Assembly: GCA_044237845.1 (NCBI GenBank)
Contig: JBIIEL010000001.1
Coordinates: 98,124 to 162,123, forward strand
Length of the DNA: 64,000 bases
Origin: QFOX01 sp044237845
GTDB taxonomy: Bacteria > Pseudomonadota > Alphaproteobacteria > Rickettsiales > UBA3002
Direction of reading: 5' to 3'
Shown here in pieces: positions 32,052-38,737 of this stretch. Under the pieces are notes generated by a model. It made no database searches and was not told where the DNA came from. It worked only from the letters and a program-made list of their open reading frames with translations. Both the position numbers and the translations under genes were made by a program. Positions within the stretch are counted from its first letter, which is position 1. Each line of letters opens with the position of its first letter.

Positions 32052-34112
32052 CTAATGCTGCACAATGCCCATGCCGGAGAGCGTATTCAGCGCGGCGAGG
32101 GTGTTGGGGTTGAGCTGCACTGTATCGGCACTGACTTGCGAGAGCGGATGCGTATCCGCCGTACAGGCATGCTGGCAGGCAGCGTTGCAAACATGCGCAT
32201 GTGTTTCTGCCGGAACGGTTGGCGTCGCTGTTGCAGGCGGGGTGACGGGCGTGCCCTGTGTCGGCGAGGTCGGTTCCGCAACCGGGCGCTGTGCTACTTT
32301 CGGCTGTACCTCGGTTTCCGGGGCGGTATCGCTGGTGGGATCCGCATAATCGTCACGTACGCGGGCGGGCGGCACGGCTGCATCCGCATGACGCGCGGGC
32401 AGCGCGCCGTTTTTAATTGCCTCGTTCACGCGGGCGAGATGCGGTAGATAATGCGCCTCGAAAATCTGGTTGAGGCCAGGGGCGAGGAATTGCAAAAACT
32501 GCGGCTCGCCGCGATATTCGACCTGCGATAGCTCGGCAAAGCGCGAGATGACTTCGCGGAAACGCTCCTCTGGCGAGTTGTAGCCGCTGCGATTATAGCG
32601 GTCACCTTCGATGCTCAGTGTTTCGAACGCATGACTCACGGCAGTGCGGAAATCGTTCGCCGTGCGTAGATAAGGGAACAAGCCCTCGGCATCAAAGCCA
32701 TAGGCCGCGAATTCTTCGTTCGCAACGGCGGTGATGGCCAGCTTTTCTTGCGTGTTGCCCGCTTTATAGGCGTCAAACAACCGCTCGAACTCGGTGTAAT
32801 GTTCGTTCATCAGCTTCTGGAATCGCGTGAAGCGCTGCTGGTCGCTCGCCGCCAGCGCGTCGATCTCTTTGATCTCGGCGGCGGAGAATTGCTCCGGCCA
32901 GAGGTTGTGCGCGATCTCGTGCACCAGCGTACGTTGTGAGCCACGCTTGTCGCCGCGGCCGGAGAAGTAAATGCGGTAGGTGCCTGCGACGTCGCGCAGG
33001 TCGTTGGCGGCTTTGCGGTGCAGGCCGTAGATGCCGGGGAAGAAGGCGATGTCGTCCGCGTTCACTTCCGGCGAGAAACAGACTTCGTAACCGAGGCGGA
33101 ACATCAGCTCGCGCTGGATGGGGTCGACGAGGTTGAGCGCTTCGGCGATGAGCTTTTCTTCGTTCTTGATCGGCGCGGGCACCTCGAAATGATGGCGGAT
33201 TTTATCGCGGAATTCGGCGAGTTTGGCGGTGATGCGGGCATCGAGCCCGGTCGAGATTTTCTCCGCCATCGGCGCGTTTAGCCCCTGCAGCTGACGCCCC
33301 AAATGCCAGTGCTCGACGAGGTTATAGCTGAAATCCTGCGTCGCGGCGTATTGCGCCAGCTCCTTCACGTCGCTGATATATTTTGGCTCCAGCCCAAGCA
33401 GTTGGCCGATGCCATCGATGCCGCCTTTGAGGCCAGCTTCGCGCACCTGAAGTGGCGTGACGCCGATATTATCCGCAAGGTCGGCGAGCACTTGGTCGGG
33501 CGTGCCGCGGCGCTGAACATAGTCTGTCAGCTTGCCGAGATAGCCGTTTTTCGTCAGCTTCTCGCGCATTAGCAAATAAACGGCGAGGCTGTTTTGCAGC
33601 AGTTCGAGCCCTACCGGGTCGCTGCCCGGATGCTCCACCACGTCGCGCGCGATGGCGGCCATCGGCGTTTTTTTATCGTCGAGCTCTTTCTGGAGTTCAC
33701 CGTCCACCCCGCTCGCGAGCTGGGCGTTGAAGCTCTTCACTTCCTCCATAAGCTTGCTGCGCTTGGCGGAAGGCGAGACCGGCACCAATTGGCCAAGATT
33801 CAGTGCCGCCGCCGTACGCTCACGCGATTCGTAGAAGGACGGGTTGTTGATGCTATAGGTGAGTTGCAGTTTTTTCCGCAGTGCGAGTTCATTCTCCGGC
33901 GCCAGTTCGCGCGGGTGAATGACGAGATACGGATCGACAAACAGCGAGCCGTCTTTGATATGAATGCGGTTCGCGTCGAGGAAATCTTGCACATTCACGC
34001 CGCGTGCGGTGGTTGCGGTGCGTGCCGTACTTAAGTGCGGCGCTGCTACTGTCGTGCCCCCACCCGCAGGGTGGTGGTCGCTACGTGCGGGCTGTGCGAT
34101 GGATGTCACCAT
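32052..34112 (-). CDS. Putative zincin metallopeptidase (HEIAH) of unknown family
   Basis: Encodes 686 residues, no signal peptide. RTLVHEIAHNLWP (HEIAH about 399-403) is a good HExxH zinc site inside a helix, and NEEFAAYGF about 65 residues later offers a Glu as third ligand. That gluzincin-like pattern is reminiscent of ATLF-type proteases (anthrax lethal factor catalytic family). Upstream is a long helical region; the last ~125 residues are Pro/Thr/Ala-rich with a Cys/His cluster (HVCNAACQHACTADTH). The ATG overlaps the stop of the upstream membrane protein gene (TAATG). The absence of a Sec signal, the large helical head and the Pho-type promoter would suit a cytosolic enzyme or a substrate of a dedicated secretion system. 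Family assignment is inference. Confidence 0.7.
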   Translation of the reverse strand: MVTSIAQPARSDHHPAGGGTTVAAPHLSTARTATTARGVNVQDFLDANRIHIKDGSLFVDPYLVIHPRELAPENELALRKKLQLTYSINNPSFYESRERTAAALNLGQLVPVSPSAKRSKLMEEVKSFNAQLASGVDGELQKELDDKKTPMAAIARDVVEHPGSDPVGLELLQNSLAVYLLMREKLTKNGYLGKLTDYVQRRGTPDQVLADLADNIGVTPLQVREAGLKGGIDGIGQLLGLEPKYISDVKELAQYAATQDFSYNLVEHWHLGRQLQGLNAPMAEKISTGLDARITAKLAEFRDKIRHHFEVPAPIKNEEKLIAEALNLVDPIQRELMFRLGYEVCFSPEVNADDIAFFPGIYGLHRKAANDLRDVAGTYRIYFSGRGDKRGSQRTLVHEIAHNLWPEQFSAAEIKEIDALAASDQQRFTRFQKLMNEHYTEFERLFDAYKAGNTQEKLAITAVANEEFAAYGFDAEGLFPYLRTANDFRTAVSHAFETLSIEGDRYNRSGYNSPEERFREVISRFAELSQVEYRGEPQFLQFLAPGLNQIFEAHYLPHLARVNEAIKNGALPARHADAAVPPARVRDDYADPTSDTAPETEVQPKVAQRPVAEPTSPTQGTPVTPPATATPTVPAETHAHVCNAACQHACTADTHPLSQVSADTVQLNPNTLAALNTLSGMGIVQH

Positions 34113-34750
34113 TATGCGCGACCTGCCTGTTCAGGGTGAATGGTGGCAGTATCATTCGCGGCGGTACGCGATTGCCAGCTATCGTCGTTCGCGGCGTGGC
34201 TGGCGAGGATTTCATGCGCGGGTGCGTGCATTTTTTCGTGATGCGCGACATGGCTGATCGTGTGGCTTGGCGCGGCGGTGCGGCGATTCTCTGGCGCAGG
34301 CTGTATTTCCCTCGCCGCTTCGTCATGCGTATGCGCCACGCCAAACGGGGTGCCCATGGGGCGCGAAACGGTGACTTCCTGCGCGGGTGCTAACTCCATC
34401 CCCTCGATCTTGACTTTGGCCAACGCATTTTTACGCGCCTGCGAATCTTGATCGAGCGAAATCGCTTCGGCAAAATATTTGGTGCCGAGATAGATGCAGC
34501 TCAAGCCTAGCGCCGCGACGCCGACCAGCCCAAGTGCGGGGAGAGAAAATAAAGCAGCGGCGATGCCTTCCGCTGCGTAAAGCGTCCCAAGTGACCCCAA
34601 AAACCCCGAAGAGAGTGCGCCGACAAGGCCAAAAATCATCGCACCGCCCGTGCCCAGCAGCAATTGCTGACGGAAGCGCACCTGCGTGGAGCGCGCCTTG
34701 ATCTCTTCTTCCTCGGCACTACCTAGTAATTCTGTTGCTTGCTCGCTCAT
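34112..34750 (-). CDS. Membrane protein with His-rich tail, first gene of the HExxH operon
   Basis: Encodes 212 residues. A charged N-terminus is followed by two or three Gly/Ala-rich membrane helices (LLLGTGGAMIFGLVGALSSG about 29-48, then FSLPALGLVGVAALGLSCIYL about 68-88). A cytosolic or periplasmic tail holds a His-rich part (SHTISHVAHHEKMHAPAHEI about 160-180). The Gly-rich helices resemble those of pore-forming or holin-like proteins, but no family is recognised. The stop overlaps the start of the HExxH protein gene, so the two are made together and may act together. Confidence 0.65.
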   Translation of the reverse strand: MSEQATELLGSAEEEEIKARSTQVRFRQQLLLGTGGAMIFGLVGALSSGFLGSLGTLYAAEGIAAALFSLPALGLVGVAALGLSCIYLGTKYFAEAISLDQDSQARKNALAKVKIEGMELAPAQEVTVSRPMGTPFGVAHTHDEAAREIQPAPENRRTAAPSHTISHVAHHEKMHAPAHEILASHAANDDSWQSRTAANDTATIHPEQAGRA

Positions 34751-34781
34751 TTTTGAGTCCTGTTAGTATATGTCACTATCC

Positions 34782-34827
34782 ACTCTACGCGATTTTATGG
34801 GCGAGTTGTGTGAAGCTTTTGTGACAA
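34782..34827 (-). promoter_or_regulatory. Pho-box-like promoter of the HExxH operon
   Basis: On the minus strand TTGTCACAAAAGCTTCACA, half-sites TGTCA and TTCAC in the reverse order but still 11 bp apart. 23 bp after CTTCA comes TAGAGT (34782-34787). Confidence 0.6.
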
Positions 34828-34855
34828 TTGAGGGGTTCCGGGTTTCCAGAGCCTG

Positions 34856-35602
34856 TCACCCCGCCTTTTGCCAGACGAGGGTGACCCAGTCACCCAGCGT
34901 GAGGCGGGAGGTTAGCTCGAGGCTAAGCGATTGATAGGCGCCGCGGATTTGCGGTTCCTGCCAGAGGAAAATGCCCGAGAGAATGAGCACCCCACCCGGT
35001 GCGAGATGGCGCTCGGCATCGCCCGCGAGGGCGAGCAGCGGCGCGGCGAGGATGTTCATGGTAATGAGATCGAACGGCGCGGCGGCGGTGATGGCCGGGT
35101 GGGCAAACCCCTCGGCATGGATAGTATATATTCCTGAAGGGGGTCTTATCCCGTTGACTCGTAAACTCGTCCTTTCCGCTTCGCTCCAAGACGCGCCAAG
35201 AGGCGCTGACCCCCGCCCTTCGGGCTCACCATGGGAGGCTACGCAAGGTGCGTCACCCTGTGCATAATCACTTATTTTTATGCCGTTTTCATGGGCATTG
35301 ATGCGCACTATTTCAATGGCTTGTTTGGAGTTATCCACTGCCACCACGAAACATTTGAATAGCCGTATTATGGAAAATGCAAGAATGCCCGAACCGCAGC
35401 CGATATCGCAGGCGATGCGGGGGCAAAAGAGGGTGGGGTCGATGGATTCGAGCGCGGCGAGCACCCCCGCCGTGGTGGGGTGCGATCCATCGCCGAAACC
35501 ATCCGCCCCGGCGGAAAGGGTGAGGGAGTTGTGGGTGTCCATCCGCCCCTCATAGCAGAGGATGTGGGTGCGATGGAAATTTTCTGTGTAGGCTTCCTCC
35601 AT
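34856..35602 (-). CDS. PrmA-like methyltransferase, N-terminally short, with repeat insertion
   Basis: Encodes 248 residues. SAM-dependent methyltransferase domain of the ribosomal protein L11 methylase type: GFGDGSHPTT (about 35-44, for FGTGxHxTT), DIGCGSGILAFSII (about 66-79) and MNILAAPLLALAGDAERHL (about 180-198). About 90-100 residues of the usual N-terminal L11-binding domain are missing; an in-frame stop lies only 12 codons upstream. Just upstream is a remnant of the family B repeat. Another copy (35136-35260) is translated in the middle of the catalytic domain (about 115-155). Either a shortened working enzyme, a different methyltransferase, or a decaying prmA. Confidence 0.75.
   Translation of the reverse strand: MEEAYTENFHRTHILCYEGRMDTHNSLTLSAGADGFGDGSHPTTAGVLAALESIDPTLFCPRIACDIGCGSGILAFSIIRLFKCFVVAVDNSKQAIEIVRINAHENGIKISDYAQGDAPCVASHGEPEGRGSAPLGASWSEAERTSLRVNGIRPPSGIYTIHAEGFAHPAITAAAPFDLITMNILAAPLLALAGDAERHLAPGGVLILSGIFLWQEPQIRGAYQSLSLELTSRLTLGDWVTLVWQKAG
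35136..35260 (+). repeat. GC-rich interspersed element (family B), in-frame copy in prmA-like gene
   Basis: Starts GAAGGGGGTC, includes GCTGACCCCC, CCCTTCGGGCTCACC and ATGGGAGGCTACGCA in the order seen in mutL, with a longer middle. It lies antisense to the host gene and is translated as ASHGEPEGRGSAPL...RPPSG. Confidence 0.78.
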
Positions 35603-35623
35603 CCCGAGCCGCCGCGCATGCGC

Positions 35624-35655
35624 AGGGGGTGCGGGGGTGGCCCCCGCCTATAATT
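35624..35655 (+). repeat. Remnant of family B element upstream of prmA-like gene
   Basis: AGGGGGTGCGGGGGTGGCCCCC matches the AGGGGGTTTGGGGGTGAT...CCCCC half of the copy at 28985-29047. It sits where the missing N-terminal part of the prmA-like gene would be expected. Confidence 0.5.
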
Positions 35656-35725
35656 TCCCTGTGGATAGTAATCTTCGCTTAACCTTTGCGGCGTACACTA
35701 AGCTTATCCACTAAGGGAGGATGCT

Positions 35726-35860
35726 ATGCAACCACAACCCACGCCGTACAACGCCGCCATTCAGGGCGAGCTGTTCGCCAAAGCCCTGCTGCCGCGCCGT
35801 CTGCCGGTGCTTAAATCCGGCCCCGAGGATGAGGCCGCCCCCGCACCAACGCGGCATTAG
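35726..35860 (+). CDS. Possible 44-residue protein
   Basis: A reading frame of 45 codons beginning MQPQPTPYNAAIQGELFAKA and ending APTRH. A strong Shine-Dalgarno (AAGGGAGG) lies 5-6 bp before the ATG, and codon use is GC-rich as in neighbouring genes. No signal peptide, no known family. It lies between the divergent prmA-like gene and the orphan gene at 35976, with its stop about 40 bp before that gene's Pho-type box. Confidence 0.5.
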   Translation: MQPQPTPYNAAIQGELFAKALLPRRLPVLKSGPEDEAAPAPTRH

Positions 35861-35900
35861 GGCGCCTGTATTATCGCTCTTCACGGGGCGACCCATCAAT

Positions 35901-35945
35901 CTTCACGAAACTGTCACATTTCTTGAGGGATTGGTGTGCTATAGA
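35901..35945 (+). promoter_or_regulatory. Pho-box-like promoter of the 35976 gene
   Basis: CTTCACGAAACTGTCACAT, half-sites 11 bp apart, then 23 bp from TGTCA to TATAGA (35940-35945). This is the same geometry as at 21877-21922. Confidence 0.68.
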
Positions 35946-35975
35946 GGCGCATCACATCGATAAAGGAGCGCCGCT

Positions 35976-37136
35976 ATGGCTGATGAGAAGAAACAATTTA
36001 CGCAAGAACAGGCGCGGCAATTATATGACGTTGCGCATGTTGTTTCCCCCGAGAATGAAATGGATACCACCGAGGGATTGGGGATTTATGCGACCGACTG
36101 GGTGCGCATTATGGGCGCGGATGCACGCGCTGCTCAATATGAGGGCTGGCTAGAATCTGGATTTGGCGCGTCGTCGGATCGTGAAGTTTTTGACGAAGCA
36201 ATTCTGAAAGAAGCGACGGGGCTTGGCCAAATGCAGCTGAAGCGAAAGGCAGATAAGCTTGAGAACTTTGACCCAAAATCCGCACAGTTATTGCTGACAA
36301 AAGGCACTGAGCAGGATGGACTTGTTTTTTTCCACACGAATGATTTTTACACAGAGATACAAAAACCAAGGGTGCCATTCAGCATGACCGAGGCACATGA
36401 GTTTGCGGCATATCGGGGAGAACAAGGCTGGAACTATAAATTTAGCAAAGCGCAGTTGATGGTCGATGCTGCTAAAGCGCCGCAGCCATTCGCAACTGAG
36501 GACGCACAGTTCTTTTTAGAGAATGCCACCTTACACCAGAAAATAACCGATTCGGGTCGATCCCTTACCTACCCATCGGGAGCGGTGGTGGAGATTGATC
36601 GCGATGTTTTTTTGCAGCAGTTGGGGTTGCCTGCGAGCACGCAGGATATTCCGAATCTGCTCGCAGCAGTGGTGGGCTGCGTGGATGACGAAACATCTCC
36701 CCCTGAGAGAGTGACGAGAATATGGAACGGGCAGCAATATTCCGTGAATCAGCATAAACAGAAAGTGCTGCTCGACAGAAGCCTGTTGCAGGAACAGGCG
36801 GCGGTAATGCCAGAGATATCTGCGCAGGAGAAAACCCTCGCAACGGCACTGGCAACCAGCGGCATTCAGGTCGGCGATACATTTGTAGTGCCGCAGGACG
36901 CGCTGGTGGAAGCGCTCGATAAGGCAGGGCTTCCCTTTGTGGAGAATTATGGGGGTGCGCTGCTTTCCTATGATGACGAAACGAAAAACTTCACCTTCAA
37001 TGCGGTACGCTTGCGGGAGATTGCCGGGCTACAGATTGATAGCGCGCTGTTGGATGCCTACAGCATTCAAGAGACAAACACCGTAGGTGCGCCAACGCAT
37101 CACGCGATCAGCCGGTTTGGCGCAGGTTACGACTAG
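35976..37136 (+). CDS. Orphan cytosolic protein under a Pho-box-like promoter
   Basis: Encodes 386 residues; not recognised. AAAGGAG precedes the ATG. No signal peptide, membrane helix or known motif. Acidic, mixed alpha/beta by appearance. Two stretches look alike: ALTYPSGAVVEIDRDVFLQQLGLP-type (about 205-225) and GDTFVVPQDALVEALDKAGLP-type (about 308-328). This suggests an internal repeat of a small domain whose core is a V-(D/P)-x-(D/A)-x-(L)-x-(Q/E)-x-L-GLP pattern. Its GC is lower than in the flanking core genes. It converges with nrdB with a 3-bp gap. Clear membership in the Pho-box-like set is its main clue. Confidence 0.7.
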   Translation: MADEKKQFTQEQARQLYDVAHVVSPENEMDTTEGLGIYATDWVRIMGADARAAQYEGWLESGFGASSDREVFDEAILKEATGLGQMQLKRKADKLENFDPKSAQLLLTKGTEQDGLVFFHTNDFYTEIQKPRVPFSMTEAHEFAAYRGEQGWNYKFSKAQLMVDAAKAPQPFATEDAQFFLENATLHQKITDSGRSLTYPSGAVVEIDRDVFLQQLGLPASTQDIPNLLAAVVGCVDDETSPPERVTRIWNGQQYSVNQHKQKVLLDRSLLQEQAAVMPEISAQEKTLATALATSGIQVGDTFVVPQDALVEALDKAGLPFVENYGGALLSYDDETKNFTFNAVRLREIAGLQIDSALLDAYSIQETNTVGAPTHHAISRFGAGYD

Positions 37137-37139
37137 AGC

Positions 37140-38126
37140 CTAAGCCGCTTCTTCGTTCGTTTCGTGGGAGACGAAAGCGTCGTCCCAGGTGCCTTGTGTG
37201 GCGGCTTTGGCATATTCGGTCACGCGGTTTTCGAAGAAGTTGGTGTGCTCCACGCCATTGAGCATATCATCGAGCCATGGCAGCGGGTTTTTCTCGATCT
37301 GGTACATCGGCTGCAGGCCAAGCTGGCCGAGGCGGCGGTCGGCGATATAGCGGATATAGCTTTTCACCTCGTTCGGCGTCAGCCCCTGCACCAGCCCCAC
37401 GCCGAAGGCGAGGTCGATGAAGGCGTCTTCATGCGTGACAATGGTGTTGCAGGCGACATAGAGTTTGCTGCGCAGCTCGTCCGTCCAGACTTCGGGGTTT
37501 TCGTCGCAGAAGGTTTTGAACAGGCGGATGATCGACTGGCAGTGCAACGTTTCGTCGCGCGCGCTCCAGGTCACGATTTGCCCCATGCCCTTCATTTTGC
37601 CGAAGCGCGGGAAGTTAAGCAGGATCGCGAATGAAGCGAAGAGCTGCAGCCCCTCCGTAAACGCACCGAACACCGCCATGGTGATGGCGATCTCTTCTTT
37701 GCTGTTCACGTTGAACTGCTGCATGTAGTCGTATTTGTCCTTCATTTCCTTGTATTTCATGAAGGCCTGATACTCGGTCTCCGGCATGCCGATCGTGTCG
37801 AGCAGGTGGGAATACGCCGCGATGTGAATCGTCTCCATGTTCGAAAACGCGCTGAGCATCATCTGCACTTCGGTGGGTTTGAACACCTGCGTGTAGTGCT
37901 TCATGTAGCAGTTGTTCACCTCGATATCCGCCTGCGTGAAGAAGCGGAAAATCTGCGTCAGCAAATTCTTCTCAGCGGGATCGAGGTTCTTTTTCCAGTC
38001 GCGCACATCGTCGGCCAACGGCACTTCCTCGGGCAGCCAGTGAATGCGCTGCTGCATCAGCCACGCGTCATATGCCCACGGGTAGGCGAAGGGTTTGTAG
38101 ATCGGTTTGGCGTCGAGAAGGGACAT
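37140..38126 (-). CDS. nrdB: Ribonucleoside-diphosphate reductase, beta (radical-carrying) subunit
   Basis: Encodes 328 residues. The start at 38126 has GGAG 7 bp upstream. Carries the di-iron (or dimetal) centre and the tyrosyl radical of class I ribonucleotide reductase. Metal-ligand segments are visible: METIHIAAYSHLL (E..H and the radical Tyr, about 100-112), FTEGLQLFASFA and ARDETLHCQSI. The Tyr at the radical position is kept, so this is not the class Ic (Phe) type. It ends in NEEAA without the longer tail of E. coli NrdB. The gene is separated from nrdA by a gene for an exported protein. Confidence 0.95.
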   Translation of the reverse strand: MSLLDAKPIYKPFAYPWAYDAWLMQQRIHWLPEEVPLADDVRDWKKNLDPAEKNLLTQIFRFFTQADIEVNNCYMKHYTQVFKPTEVQMMLSAFSNMETIHIAAYSHLLDTIGMPETEYQAFMKYKEMKDKYDYMQQFNVNSKEEIAITMAVFGAFTEGLQLFASFAILLNFPRFGKMKGMGQIVTWSARDETLHCQSIIRLFKTFCDENPEVWTDELRSKLYVACNTIVTHEDAFIDLAFGVGLVQGLTPNEVKSYIRYIADRRLGQLGLQPMYQIEKNPLPWLDDMLNGVEHTNFFENRVTEYAKAATQGTWDDAFVSHETNEEAA

Positions 38127-38215
38127 GATGCGCTCCGCAGGCAAGGTGTTTGGGGGGAAATCTAGTGTAATTCGGTCGTCAGTTAAAGTGGTAAAGACGC
38201 GTCTTGCACAGTTAT

Positions 38216-38737
38216 CTACTGCGTGGGCTGTGCCCAGGGGTTGACTTTTCCGGCTTTGGCTTTGAGTGCAGCAGCCTCCTCGGCGATGCGCATTTTTTCA
38301 ATTTCGCGGTAATGTTTCTCAAGCGACACTTGCTTGCAGCCACCGCGTTGAATTTTGCTGTCGACATCTGCAACCACGGCTTGCTGCGCATCGACGATAT
38401 ATTTGGCGTAATAATCGACGATGTTTTGCGGTGGTGGCGCGCTGACTTTGGCAACATAGGCGGTGAAGAAGGAATCGCCATATTCCTTGGTAACGCGAGC
38501 GAGGGCTGCTTTCTGGTAAGCGATTTGTTCTTCACCCAGGCTGTATTCTTCCTCGCAACTTGCATAAAGCATCGCACCCGCAACCAGTGTGATGAATTTT
38601 GCCTCAAGCGCCGCAACGGTGGGGTCCGCACGCAGATCATCGATCGAGCGTACGGCAACGGCGGCTTCTGCCGCCGAAGCAGCGAGAAACAGCGCGGCGC
38701 AAGCAAAGCTACGTGCGGCTATTGACAGGCGAGACAT
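38216..38737 (-). CDS. Exported protein lying between nrdA and nrdB
   Basis: Encodes 173 residues. Signal peptide (AARSFACAALFLAASAAEAA, cut about 25). The mature part is helical with three Cys (ASCEEEYSLGEEQ, GGCKQVSLEKHY) and a charged C-terminal helix (REIEKMRIAEEAAALKAKAG). No family recognised. The start overlaps the end of nrdA by 19 bp and nrdB starts 90 bp after its stop. It is therefore likely cotranscribed with reductase genes, although it works outside the cytosol. Its presence there looks like an insertion into an ancestral nrdAB operon. Confidence 0.72.
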   Translation of the reverse strand: MSRLSIAARSFACAALFLAASAAEAAVAVRSIDDLRADPTVAALEAKFITLVAGAMLYASCEEEYSLGEEQIAYQKAALARVTKEYGDSFFTAYVAKVSAPPPQNIVDYYAKYIVDAQQAVVADVDSKIQRGGCKQVSLEKHYREIEKMRIAEEAAALKAKAGKVNPWAQPTQ

